A DNA stretch of 42,640 bases from Hyphomicrobiales bacterium (GTDB lineage Bacteria > Pseudomonadota > Alphaproteobacteria > Rhizobiales > Xanthobacteraceae). Both the position numbers and the translations under genes were made by a program. The notes beneath the pieces were generated by a model. It did no database searches. It was not told where the DNA came from and saw only the letters and a list, made by a program, of their open reading frames with translations. Positions 11,029 through 18,960 of this stretch are shown one piece after another. The number at the start of each line of letters is the position of its first letter. The first letter of the stretch is position 1. The stretch spans positions 1 to 42,640 of the forward strand of contig JAKFUP010000189.1 in NCBI GenBank assembly GCA_021732625.1, written 5' to 3'.

Positions 11029-12417
11029 ATGTCCGAGCGGTGGACACCCGACAGCTGGCGCAGCAAGCCCGTTCTGCAAATTCCGGAATACCCGGATGCA
11101 AAAGGCCTGGCCGACGTCGAGGCGCAGCTCGCGACATTTCCGCCGCTGGTTTTTGCAGGCGAGGCCCGCAATCTGAAGAAGTCGCTGGCCCGCGTTGCGG
11201 CTGGCGATGCATTCCTGCTTCAGGGAGGCGATTGCGCTGAGAGCTTCGCCGAGCACGGCGCCAACAATATCCGCGATTTTTTCCGTGTGCTGCTGCAGAT
11301 GGCGGTCGTCATGACCTATGCAGGCGCAGTGCCTGTGGTGAAGGTCGGGCGCATCGCCGGGCAATTCGCCAAGCCGCGTTCGTCGATGTTCGAGAAAATC
11401 GATGGCGTTGAGCTGCCGAGTTATCGTGGCGACATCGTTAACGACATTGCGTTCACGCCGGAGGCTCGCAGGCCAGATCCGCAGCGTCAGTTGAACGCTT
11501 ATCGTCAATCAGCGGCCACGCTGAACCTGTTGCGCGCGTTCGCGACCGGTGGCTTCGCCAATCTCGGAAGCGTGCATCAGTGGATGCTTGGTTTCCTGAA
11601 GGATTCGCCGCAGTCGCGTCGGTACAAGGAATTAGCGGATCGCATTTCGGATGCGCTGAACTTCATGCGGGCCTGCGGGCTCGACCTTGAGAGTCATCCT
11701 GAACTACGGGCGACAGAGTTCTACACCAGCCATGAGGCGCTGCTGCTCGGTTACGAGCAGGCGTTTACGCGCGTCGATTCCACGACCGGCGACTGGTACG
11801 CCACCTCCGGCCACATGATTTGGGTCGGCGATCGGACGCGCCAGCTCGATCACGGTCATGTTGAATATTTCCGCGGCATCAAAAATCCGATTGGCCTCAA
11901 GTGCGGCCCGTCGCTGAAGCCAGATGAATTGTTGAAGCTGATCGACGTACTCAGTCCAGATAACGAGCCTGGCCGGCTGACACTGATTGCCCGTTTCGGT
12001 TCGGACAAGGTTGGTGACCACCTGCCGCAATTGATCCGCGCTGTGCAGCGGGAAGGGCGCAAGGTTGTGTGGTCGTGCGATCCGATGCACGGCAACACCA
12101 TCACCGCGACGTCCGGCTACAAGACGCGTCCATTCGACCGCATCGTTTCGGAAATCAAGACCTTCTTCGCGGTCCATGCGGCGGAAGGGACCCACGCCGG
12201 TGGCGTTCATCTTGAGATGACGGGGCAGGACGTCACGGAGTGTATTGGTGGCGCGCGGGCGATCACCGACGAGGGTCTGAACGACCGGTATCATACGGTC
12301 TGCGACCCGCGGCTCAACGCCGAGCAATCGATCGACATCGCTTTCCTGATGGCCGAACTGCTGAAGCAGGAGCGGGCCGGCAAGACGAAGCCATTGCCGG
12401 CCGCCGCGGGGATGTAG
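11029..12417 (+). CDS. aroG: Class II 3-deoxy-7-phosphoheptulonate (DAHP) synthase
   Basis: DAHP synthase condenses phosphoenolpyruvate with erythrose 4-phosphate, the entry to aromatic amino acid synthesis. At 462 residues it is the plant/mycobacterial class II type, not the shorter class I. Signatures are [11 protein letters not shown] (metal-binding Cys), [31 protein letters not shown] in altered form ([17 protein letters not shown]), [12 protein letters not shown] and the metal ligands around [21 protein letters not shown] lies eight bases before the ATG. It diverges from the hydrolase gene across 155 bases. Gene names differ between organisms for this class (aroG in Mycobacterium), so the symbol is a label of type, not orthology. 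Confidence 0.94.
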   Translation: MSERWTPDSWRSKPVLQIPEYPDAKGLADVEAQLATFPPLVFAGEARNLKKSLARVAAGDAFLLQGGDCAESFAEHGANNIRDFFRVLLQMAVVMTYAGAVPVVKVGRIAGQFAKPRSSMFEKIDGVELPSYRGDIVNDIAFTPEARRPDPQRQLNAYRQSAATLNLLRAFATGGFANLGSVHQWMLGFLKDSPQSRRYKELADRISDALNFMRACGLDLESHPELRATEFYTSHEALLLGYEQAFTRVDSTTGDWYATSGHMIWVGDRTRQLDHGHVEYFRGIKNPIGLKCGPSLKPDELLKLIDVLSPDNEPGRLTLIARFGSDKVGDHLPQLIRAVQREGRKVVWSCDPMHGNTITATSGYKTRPFDRIVSEIKTFFAVHAAEGTHAGGVHLEMTGQDVTECIGGARAITDEGLNDRYHTVCDPRLNAEQSIDIAFLMAELLKQERAGKTKPLPAAAGM

Positions 12418-12452
12418 AGCCAAAAGTCAAAAGCGGTCGCACCATGTGTTTT

Positions 12453-12507
12453 GTTCGAGCATGATCTTGTCGAAAAACCGGGACCTATTTTTTCGGATTA
12501 TAGTCTG
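12453..12507. repeat. Degenerate copy of a Bradyrhizobium-type intergenic palindrome
   Basis: TTCGAGCATGATCTTGTCG, AAAAACCGG and TTTTTTCGGATTATAGTC together match the layout of the GAGCATGATC...CGGAAAACCGG...CCGGATCATGCTC palindrome that I know from many Bradyrhizobium and Nitrobacter intergenic regions. The left arm is well preserved; the right arm has decayed (GATTATAGTC instead of GATCATGCTC). It ends at the ATG of dgkA, so it forms the 5' leader of that gene. Confidence 0.55.
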
Positions 12508-12861
12508 ATGTTCCGCTTCTGGCGCGCGACGCTCAACAGCCGCAACGGGTTGGCCTTCGCAGCCCGCTCGGAGCAGGCGTTTCGCGAGGAGATCGCAGCG
12601 CTGCTACTGGCGCTGCCGCTGTCGTGGCTGATTGGTGCCACGATGTGGCGCCGTATCGAACTGGTCGCGGTCGTGCTGCTGGTTATGGTGGTCGAGTTGC
12701 TCAACACCGCGATCGAGAAGCTCGCCGACCGGCTCACCACCGAGCAGGACATGCAGATCGGCCGGGTCAAGGATATGGGCTCAGCTGCGGTGGGTATCGC
12801 GCTGCTGATCGCCGGCGTGTTCTGGTTGTTTGCCGTCGCCGAGCGCATAGGTCTCATATAG
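12508..12861 (+). CDS. dgkA: Diacylglycerol kinase (prokaryotic DgkA type)
   Basis: This small integral-membrane kinase phosphorylates diacylglycerol to phosphatidic acid, recycling lipid from envelope synthesis. It has 117 residues, with the family pattern: an amphipathic N-terminus (RATLNSRNGLAFAARSEQAF), the active-site segment REEIAALL, then VELLNTAIEKLADR, and KDMGSAAVGIALL before the last helix. Three membrane helices are visible. A TTG-started frame reaches 12451, but those residues are translated from a palindromic repeat, so ATG 12508 is preferred even though its ribosome site is weak. Confidence 0.92.
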   Translation: MFRFWRATLNSRNGLAFAARSEQAFREEIAALLLALPLSWLIGATMWRRIELVAVVLLVMVVELLNTAIEKLADRLTTEQDMQIGRVKDMGSAAVGIALLIAGVFWLFAVAERIGLI

Positions 12862-12905
12862 AGCTTGCGATTGCGAAGATCCGCGCGACAGGATGAGATG
12901 GGACC

Positions 12906-14651
12906 ATGACCACACAACTTTCCATCGCGCTGGCGCAACTGAATCCGACCGTCGGCGATGTGGCAGGCAACGCCGACAAGGTTCGCGCCGCTCGCTCGCG
13001 GGCAAAGGCCGATGGCGCCGATTTGCTGGTGCTCTCTGAACTGTTCATTGCCGGATACCCGCCGGAAGATCTGGTACTGAAACCGGCCTTTCAGGCGGCC
13101 TGCCGTGCGGCGGTGGAAGAACTTGCGCGCGAAACCTCAGACAGCGGACCGGCGGTATTGGTCGGCACGCCATGGGCCGAGGACGGCAAACTTTACAATG
13201 CCTGCGCGCTGCTCGATGGCGGCCGCATCGCGGCCCTGCGTTTCAAGGTCAACCTTCCAAACTACGGCGTGTTCGACGAGAAACGGGTATTCGCACGTGG
13301 TCCGATTTCCGGGCCGCTGACGATCCGTGATGTCCGCATCGGGTTGCCGATCTGCGAGGACATCTGGGTCGAGGAATCTGAGGAGTACGAGAATATCGTC
13401 GAGTGCCTCGCCGAGACTGGTGCGGAAATTCTGGTGGTGCCGAACGGCTCACCCTACTGGCGCGACAAGGACGACGTGAGGCTTTCGGTTGCCGTGGCCC
13501 GCGTCACTGAAAGCGGATTGCCGCTAATCTATCTCAATCAGGTCGGCGGTCAGGACGAACTGGTTTTCGACGGCACGTCTTTCGCGCTCAATGCCGACCG
13601 CACGCTCGCGGCCCAGCTTCCAGCGTTTGAGGAATGCATCACGACGCTGCGCTGGACCAAGGGCGCGAATGGCTGGCACTGCAAGAGCGACATTGCTCCG
13701 GTGGTCGATGGCGACGAGGGCGACTACGCAGCATGCGTCCTTGGGCTTCGCGATTACGTTCAGAAGAACGGATTCCCGGGTGTGTTGCTCGGTGTATCTG
13801 GTGGCATCGATTCTGCGCTGTGCGCTGCGATCGCAGTGGATGCGCTCGGTGCGGATCGTGTGCGCGGCGTGATGCTGCCGTTCAAGTATACGGCGCAGGT
13901 GTCGCTCGATGACGCTGCCAAACTCGCAACCGCGCTCGGCTTCCGCTACGAGGTGCTTCCGATTGCGGCGGCGGTGAATGGCTTCGAGGAAATTCTCGCG
14001 ACGCCGTTCAAGGGATTGCCGCGCGATATCACGGAGGAAAATTTGCAGGCGCGAACGCGCGGGACGCTGTTGATGGCGATGTCCAACAAGACCGGCGCCA
14101 TGGTCGTCACCACCGGCAACAAGTCGGAAATGTCGGTCGGCTATGCGACGCTGTACGGCGACATGAACGGTGGCTTCAATCCGGTGAAGGATATTTACAA
14201 GACCGAGGTGTTTCGTCTCTCGGCGCTACGCAACACATGGAAGCCGGCGTTCGCGCTCGGGCCATCGGGTGAAGTGATCCCGCCCAACATCATCACCCGC
14301 CCGCCGACCGCGGAATTGCGGGAGAATCAGACGGATCAGGATTCGCTGCCGCCCTACGATGTGCTCGATGGGATTCTTCAGAGGCTGGTCGAGCGTGAGC
14401 AGCCGCTCGCATCGATCATCGAGGAGGGGTTCGACCGCGAAACCGTGACGCGGATCGATCGTCTGCTGAACATTGCTGAATACAAACGCCGGCAAGCCGC
14501 GCCAGGCGTGAAAGTAACGCGCAAGAATTTCGGCCGTGATCGTCGTTATCCGATCACAAACCGTTTCCGTGATTTGGGAAAGGCGTTGCCGAAGCCAGAC
14601 GATGCGCTTGTTACGAGATCGAGCCGCGGCTCGGTCGATGTGTTTGAATAA
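12906..14651 (+). CDS. nadE: Glutamine-dependent NAD+ synthetase
   Basis: This enzyme amidates nicotinic acid adenine dinucleotide to NAD+, using ammonia from glutamine. It has 581 residues in two domains. The N-terminal nitrilase-fold glutaminase has the Glu-Lys-Cys triad: LSELFIAGYPPEDL (Glu 45), RFKVNLPNYGVFDE (Lys 114) and GLPICEDIW (Cys 150). The C-terminal synthetase has the ATP pyrophosphatase loop GVSGGIDSAL near residue 300, and then TTGNKSEMSVGYATLYGDM. It starts 44 bases after dgkA, so read-through from that gene is possible. Confidence 0.96.
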   Translation: MTTQLSIALAQLNPTVGDVAGNADKVRAARSRAKADGADLLVLSELFIAGYPPEDLVLKPAFQAACRAAVEELARETSDSGPAVLVGTPWAEDGKLYNACALLDGGRIAALRFKVNLPNYGVFDEKRVFARGPISGPLTIRDVRIGLPICEDIWVEESEEYENIVECLAETGAEILVVPNGSPYWRDKDDVRLSVAVARVTESGLPLIYLNQVGGQDELVFDGTSFALNADRTLAAQLPAFEECITTLRWTKGANGWHCKSDIAPVVDGDEGDYAACVLGLRDYVQKNGFPGVLLGVSGGIDSALCAAIAVDALGADRVRGVMLPFKYTAQVSLDDAAKLATALGFRYEVLPIAAAVNGFEEILATPFKGLPRDITEENLQARTRGTLLMAMSNKTGAMVVTTGNKSEMSVGYATLYGDMNGGFNPVKDIYKTEVFRLSALRNTWKPAFALGPSGEVIPPNIITRPPTAELRENQTDQDSLPPYDVLDGILQRLVEREQPLASIIEEGFDRETVTRIDRLLNIAEYKRRQAAPGVKVTRKNFGRDRRYPITNRFRDLGKALPKPDDALVTRSSRGSVDVFE

Positions 14652-14677
14652 TCGGCTACTTTGATTGATCGCCGGGA

Positions 14678-15838
14678 TTACTGTTTTGCCGGGATGAATG
14701 TTGGCCCGACCGAACGGATCGGCCTGTTTTCCGACGCTCCGGATGCGGCCTCTGGTTGGGCAGGCGGCGAAGTAGCAGCAGCAGCAGGCGGGGTTACCGT
14801 TGCGCCCTTCTTCTGGCCGGCCGGGGTTTTTGCGCCCTGCGGCGGTTGTGACAACCGCTTGGCCTGCTCTTCGGTGACGATGATGTCGCCTTGCGCTGCC
14901 GATGAACGGTCATCGATATTTTTCAGCGCCTCGGACCATGTCTGGCCGGCCGCCTTGCACTGGCATGACGCGGTAAACTCCTGGCGGAAACGAAACGCGT
15001 TCGGCGACGACGAATAAGTTTGTCCGCTGATCGAGACCGCCTGATTGATGTCCTCGCCAGGATTTCGGTAGGTATACAAATTGGCATCGGATGCCGGACA
15101 CAGCGCTTTGCACGAGCGCTCGTCGTCAGCGAAACGGCTTTGCGATGTCGAGAAAGAGATAGGGAAATAGTATCCGTCGCAGGTGCGCACGCAGACGGTG
15201 CGGTAGGTGCCGGATGGAATGCCGAGATCGCTCCCCGGTACGTTCGAAGCAGTGTTGTTGTTGCCAAACAGATTGTCGAAGAAGCCGCCTTGCTGCTGGC
15301 GTGAAGCAGCGGCGTATTGCGGACCGCAGTTGTTTTGCGCCAGCGATGCGAGCACGGAGCGGCGCTGATTGTCGCGCTCCAGATTGCCTCCACCGCCGCG
15401 CAGCCGTTCGAGGCTGGTGTTGATCTGGTCGAGGTTGGCGCGCATTTGCTGGATCTGGTTGTTGACCGGGCCGCACTGCGGCGACTGACCGCTGAACAGC
15501 GAGAAGAAGCCCGAGCTGTCGCAGCCCATGCGCTTGGCTTGCGCTGTCACCCGTTCGAGTTCGCTCTGCTGGCGGCCTGCGGCCTCTTCATAGCGCTTCA
15601 CCTGATCGGCCCGGGCAGGGTCCACGCCGCCGCGGTCGATCAATGCAAGCTGGCCTTCAAGCCGCTGACACAGCGGATTGGCGGATGCGCCAGGCTGGCC
15701 CTGAGGCGCACCCTGCGCCAGCGCTTGCCCGCCCAAAGTGGCGAACGCAACCATGATCGCGCCCGCAAGCAGCGAACGAAGTGGGGCGTATCGGGGAGCA
15801 AGTTGTTTGGTTGGCAAGTCAGCCATGGTCCCGGTCAT
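14678..15838 (-). CDS. Exported DUF2865 domain protein
   Basis: This is a 386-residue exported protein of the DUF2865 family, which is common in Bradyrhizobium and relatives and has no known function. The N-terminus has a long signal sequence (SLLAGAIMVAFATLGGQALAQ). Residues about 40-150 are Gln/Arg-rich and likely coiled coil (LERVTAQAKRM, QIQQMRANLDQINTSLERLR). The conserved core, about residues 195-305, has paired cysteines: RTVCVRTCDGYYFPISFS, ERSCKALCPASDANLYTYRN and FTASCQCKAAG. The last 70 residues are Pro/Ala-rich. It converges with nadE with only 26 bases between stop codons. An alternative ATG is at 15826. Confidence 0.85.
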   Translation of the reverse strand: MTGTMADLPTKQLAPRYAPLRSLLAGAIMVAFATLGGQALAQGAPQGQPGASANPLCQRLEGQLALIDRGGVDPARADQVKRYEEAAGRQQSELERVTAQAKRMGCDSSGFFSLFSGQSPQCGPVNNQIQQMRANLDQINTSLERLRGGGGNLERDNQRRSVLASLAQNNCGPQYAAASRQQQGGFFDNLFGNNNTASNVPGSDLGIPSGTYRTVCVRTCDGYYFPISFSTSQSRFADDERSCKALCPASDANLYTYRNPGEDINQAVSISGQTYSSSPNAFRFRQEFTASCQCKAAGQTWSEALKNIDDRSSAAQGDIIVTEEQAKRLSQPPQGAKTPAGQKKGATVTPPAAAATSPPAQPEAASGASENRPIRSVGPTFIPAKQ

Positions 15839-15972
15839 CAGCGCGAATCGAGCTCTTTCAGCGGCTAGTTTGCCGCGGCGGCTGATTTACTCGCTTCTGA
15901 GGGCAACGTCACGCCGTTTCGCGGCGGCAGTGTGGCAGCCAGAGGGTCTTACGACCCGATTATTGGGAACTT

Positions 15973-16287
15973 TCAGCGCTGACAGGTGATCGCGATAAAT
16001 TCGCCACACCCGCCGCGCGGGCAGCCATCGCTGACCGATTTCGGCAAGGCGCCGGTCACTTCCTCTGGATCGACGCGGCGATAGGCGGTGGCCTGCGAGA
16101 ATTCGCGCGATTGGCAATACGCACGCGCGGCCGGAGCGCCGCACTTCTCACCCTTGGCGAGGCACTGGTCGATGCCGTAGCCGTCCGACTGGTTGGCGAT
16201 GATAAACACGCGGCTGTCGGCGCTGGCCGATGACGATACCGCGACGGACACAAAGACACTGAAGCACAGGGCAATGATCGGGCGCAT
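15973..16287 (-). CDS. Small secreted cysteine-rich protein of unknown function
   Basis: The protein has 104 residues with a convincing signal peptide (MRPIIALCFSVFVSVAVSSSASA, cleavage after ASA). The mature part of about 80 residues contains six cysteines (DQCLAKGEKCG, AYCQSR, DGCPRGGCGEF and ITCQR), an even number consistent with three disulfides in the periplasm. I recognise the general style from Bradyrhizobium hypotheticals but can assign no function. It lies 134 bases upstream of the DUF2865 gene on the same strand, so the two secreted cysteine-containing proteins could share a transcript. Confidence 0.75.
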   Translation of the reverse strand: MRPIIALCFSVFVSVAVSSSASADSRVFIIANQSDGYGIDQCLAKGEKCGAPAARAYCQSREFSQATAYRRVDPEEVTGALPKSVSDGCPRGGCGEFIAITCQR

Positions 16288-16509
16288 GGGTCACCGGCTG
16301 GCGGAAATTGACGCTCAACCGATAAATCCAAAGCGTTAATAAAGATTAACCATGGCGGCTGCGAGCTGCGCAAATAAGCGATTCACGGTCCGAAGACCAC
16401 CTAAAACACGCCTCGCTCGGGCTTGACGAATTTGCCTTCATGACCCCATGGTGCGGCCCATGAACGGTTCCGTCTCCGCATTCTGCATTTGCTGCGAGAT
16501 TATTAGCTA
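16288..16509. other. Intergenic stretch before the hairpin pair
   Basis: This is the non-coding gap between the small secreted protein and the hairpin elements that precede cysS. I see an AT-rich patch (TTAATAAAGATTAACC, about 16337-16351) that could hold the promoter of the minus-strand secreted gene. I find no credible gene; a 78-codon minus-strand frame crosses the hairpin and has no coding character. Confidence 0.5.
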
Positions 16510-16587
16510 CTAGTGTGGCGGCTCGGAAGTTCTCTCCGTCGCCGCAGCAATTCCTTCGAGAGAACTTCCGAACCGAAGCCACACTAG
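16510..16587. repeat. CTAGTGT-ended hairpin element, copy A
   Basis: This 78-base inverted repeat has a left arm at 16510-16535 and a right arm at 16559-16587. Both ends read CTAGTGTGGC inward. The arms then share TCGGAAGTTCTCT. They differ only by an asymmetric insertion (three extra bases in the right arm) near the tenth position. It ends 13 bases before a second element with the same CTAGTGT termini, which argues for a repeat family and not a terminator. Confidence 0.8.
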
Positions 16588-16600
16588 AATCATAGGTTTG

Positions 16601-16675
16601 CTAGTGTCCTTTCGAATCCGAAGTTCGCAAAGTGCCTGCTGCGAAGTGAAGCGAACTTCGGATTCGGGACACTAG
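16601..16675. repeat. CTAGTGT-ended hairpin element, copy B
   Basis: This 75-base inverted repeat has a left arm at 16601-16628 and a right arm at 16651-16675. Both ends read CTAGTGTCC inward, then share CGAATCCGAAGTTCGC; the left arm carries three extra T. The inner core CGAAGTTCGC resembles CGGAAGTTCTC of copy A, but the stems have diverged in a compensated way, so each hairpin stays paired. It lies 72 bases before the cysS start. Confidence 0.8.
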
Positions 16676-16747
16676 GATTCGCTGGCTGAGGCCGTCTTTT
16701 CTCGATCGAGATTGATGAAGACGCCCGGCCACAGGGATGAAAAACCT

Positions 16748-18205
16748 ATGGACTTGAGGCTCTACGATACGTTGACCCGGCAGAAGAAGCCGTTCGCGCC
16801 GATCGATCCGCAGAACGTGCGGATGTATGTCTGCGGGCCGACGGTCTATGACTTCGCACATATCGGCAACGCGCGGCCGGTGATCGTGTTCGACGTGCTG
16901 TTCCGGCTGCTTCGTCATGTCTATGGCGAGAAGCACGTCACCTACGTGCGCAACATCACCGACGTCGACGACAAGATCAACGCACGTGCGGTGCGCGATT
17001 TTCCGAACCTGCCGCTGAATGACGCTATTCGTCACGTCACGGAGAAAACCGCGGCGCAATTCCACGATGATGTGAAGGCGTTGGGCTGCTTGCAGCCGAC
17101 GTTCGAGCCGCGTGCAACTGAATTTGTGCTGCCGCGCGCCGACGGCAAGGCCGACATGGTGACGCTGATCAAGCAACTGATCGCGCGCGGACATGCGTAT
17201 GAAGCCGGCGGCGAGGTGTTGTTCGATACGGTATCAATGCCGGACTACGGACAACTCTCGGGCCGCAAGCTCGAAGATCAACAGGCCGGTGCCCGCGTCG
17301 CGGTCGAGGCGCACAAGAAAAATCCGGCCGACTTCGTGCTGTGGAAGCAATCATCCGATGACGAGCCGGGTTGGGACAGCCCGTGGGGGCGGGGACGTCC
17401 CGGCTGGCATATCGAGTGTTCGGCGATGAGTGCTGCTTACCTCGGCGAGGTGTTCGACATTCATGGTGGCGGATTGGATCTGATCTTTCCGCATCACGAG
17501 AACGAAATCGCTCAGTCACGTTGCGCGCACGGCACGCACGCGATGGCGAATACGTGGATGCACAACGGCTTTCTGCAGGTCGAAGGCGAGAAGATGTCGA
17601 AGAGCCTCGGCAACTTCTTCACGATCAATGAGCTGCTAGAGACGGATAAGTTTGGCAGTAAATCGTGGGGTGGAGCAACATTGCGCTTAGCGATGCTAAG
17701 AACTCATTATCGATCACCCATCGATTGGACTGTTCAACGGCTATGGGATGCCGAAGATCAACTTGTGCAATGGTCTTTCATCTACGACGATATCGTTGAA
17801 CCTTTGAACAATCTGCCGCTTGAATTCGTTTCAGTAGATCCGGACGTAGAAGTTGTTTCTGCGCTTCTTGATGATTTAAACACACATCGTGCACTTGATC
17901 GCATCCACCACCTTTCCTTAGCAGCGCGCAAGGACTCGGCTAAGCTGCCGGCGTTTCTTTCAGCGCTGAGATTATTGGGTATCGAACTTTTTGCGCCGTC
18001 AAATCTTGGCGCCGATAATGCTGGACAACGCGAATTGCTCGGAAAGATCGAAGTCTTAATTTCTGCGCGCAAAGTCGCCCGGGCGAATAAGGACTTCAAA
18101 GAATCGGACCGTATCCGCGACGAGCTCACCGCGATGGGTGTCGTTCTGAAAGACGGTAAGGATGCTGACGGCAATCCCATCACGACATGGGAGATCGCGC
18201 GATGA
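16748..18205 (+). CDS. cysS: Cysteinyl-tRNA synthetase
   Basis: This class I synthetase charges tRNA-Cys. It has 485 residues from the ATG at 16748, where the family N-terminus [14 protein letters not shown] begins; a TTG/ATG pair 33-36 bases upstream is less likely. It shows [18 protein letters not shown] (zinc Cys and HIGN), then [24 protein letters not shown] (zinc ligands) and [10 protein letters not shown] near residue 283. The C-terminal end ([20 protein letters not shown], then WEIAR) is intact. From about 17630 to 18060 the base composition drops: 17281-17340 has 40 G+C of 60 and 17821-17880 only 23 of 60. That segment covers the anticodon-side DALR-type domain and looks like imported or diverged sequence. 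Confidence 0.95.
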   Translation: MDLRLYDTLTRQKKPFAPIDPQNVRMYVCGPTVYDFAHIGNARPVIVFDVLFRLLRHVYGEKHVTYVRNITDVDDKINARAVRDFPNLPLNDAIRHVTEKTAAQFHDDVKALGCLQPTFEPRATEFVLPRADGKADMVTLIKQLIARGHAYEAGGEVLFDTVSMPDYGQLSGRKLEDQQAGARVAVEAHKKNPADFVLWKQSSDDEPGWDSPWGRGRPGWHIECSAMSAAYLGEVFDIHGGGLDLIFPHHENEIAQSRCAHGTHAMANTWMHNGFLQVEGEKMSKSLGNFFTINELLETDKFGSKSWGGATLRLAMLRTHYRSPIDWTVQRLWDAEDQLVQWSFIYDDIVEPLNNLPLEFVSVDPDVEVVSALLDDLNTHRALDRIHHLSLAARKDSAKLPAFLSALRLLGIELFAPSNLGADNAGQRELLGKIEVLISARKVARANKDFKESDRIRDELTAMGVVLKDGKDADGNPITTWEIAR

Positions 18206-18221
18206 CCGTCTCCAAATACTT

Positions 18222-18307
18222 CGTCATTGCCGGGCTTGACCCGGCAATCCATCTGAATTCCAAGCTCGGAGCCAAGATGGATGCCCGGATCAAGTCCGGG
18301 CATGACG
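18222..18307. repeat. Alphaproteobacterial intergenic palindrome (TGCCGGG...CCCGGCA type)
   Basis: The two arms are CGTCATTGCCGGGCTTGACC (18222-18241, continuing CGGCAATCCATC) and GATGGATGCCCGGATCAAGT (18276-18295, continuing CCGGGCATGACG). They are imperfect inverted repeats of 32 bases around a 22-base centre, and each arm is itself a small hairpin. I know this motif as a widely dispersed intergenic repeat in Bradyrhizobium, Rhodopseudomonas and other alphaproteobacteria. It sits between the cysS stop and a 37-codon gene. Confidence 0.8.
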
Positions 18308-18323
18308 AAGAAAGAGCTGCCCG

Positions 18324-18437
18324 ATGACCAAGCCCGACACGCCGTTTCCGAAACACTGGCGCTATTACATCGTCCTCAAATGGGCGGTGATTGCGGCTGC
18401 GATTGTCATCGCACTGAAACTGTTCGGAGTGTTCTGA
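18324..18437 (+). CDS. Small single-span membrane protein, 37 residues
   Basis: ATG at 18324 opens a 37-codon frame ending TGA at 18435-18437. The protein has a polar start (MTKPDTPFPKHWRYYIV), a Trp/Tyr-rich interfacial segment, then one hydrophobic helix (WAVIAAAIVIALKLFGVF), so it is probably an inner-membrane microprotein. The coding signature is good: third positions are mostly G or C, and the frame is closed tightly against the next gene, four bases before its ATG. AAAGAG upstream is a weak ribosome site. I recall similar short proteins next to cysS in related genomes, but I know no function. Confidence 0.6.
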   Translation: MTKPDTPFPKHWRYYIVLKWAVIAAAIVIALKLFGVF

Positions 18438-18441
18438 GGTC

Positions 18442-18960
18442 ATGGGACAGACGATGCCGAAACCCGGTCTTCGACCGATGCTGCCAGACGATGTGGCAAT
18501 ACTCGCTGCGATCTTCGTCGCCAGCATCGAGGAACTCGCGGAAGAAGATTATTCGCAGGCCCAGCGCGAGGCATGGGCTGCCGCTGCCGACGACGAAGAG
18601 AGCTTCGGCGCGCGGCTGTCCGGGCAACTTACGCTCGTTGCCACGTTGCAGAATTCGCCGGTCGGCTTCGCTTCGTTGAAAGGCGCGGATCATATCGACA
18701 TGCTGTTCGTGCATCCCGCTGCCGCGCGGCAGGGCGTTGCGACCTCGCTGTGTGATGCCCTGGAAAAACTCGCCACCGCACGCGGCACGCCGAAGCTGAC
18801 GGTCGATGCCAGCGATACCGCGCACGATTTGTTCAAGCGGCGCGGATATACTGATCGCCAGCGCAGCACGATTACTATCGGCGACGAATGGCTGGCTAAC
18901 ACGCGCATGGAAAAGGTGCTGATCGCGGGCGCCAACGACAACCCGGACACGCGCCAATGA
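18442..18960 (+). CDS. GNAT family N-acetyltransferase
   Basis: This putative acetyl-CoA-dependent N-acetyltransferase has 172 residues. The N-terminal pattern LRPMLPDDVAILAAIFVASI is the usual first strand and helix. The acetyl-CoA binding motif A is at HIDMLFVHPAAARQGVATSL (R/Q-x-x-G-x-A as RQGVAT). The end of the fold, ASDTAHDLFKRRGYTDRQRS, is typical of the YafP/phosphinothricin-like branch. The acceptor is unknown. It starts four bases after the 37-codon gene and its stop overlaps the cimA start (ATGA at 18957-18960), so translation is probably coupled. Confidence 0.88.
   Translation: MGQTMPKPGLRPMLPDDVAILAAIFVASIEELAEEDYSQAQREAWAAAADDEESFGARLSGQLTLVATLQNSPVGFASLKGADHIDMLFVHPAAARQGVATSLCDALEKLATARGTPKLTVDASDTAHDLFKRRGYTDRQRSTITIGDEWLANTRMEKVLIAGANDNPDTRQ

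Noticed and set aside
16346-16582. 78-codon minus-strand frame upstream of cysS
   Set aside because: It runs through hairpin copy A, and the sequence has no coding character or family match.
18281-18679. 132-codon plus-strand frame covering the palindrome and part of the acetyltransferase
   Set aside because: It starts inside the repeat and runs in another frame over the 37-codon gene and the GNAT gene, both better supported.
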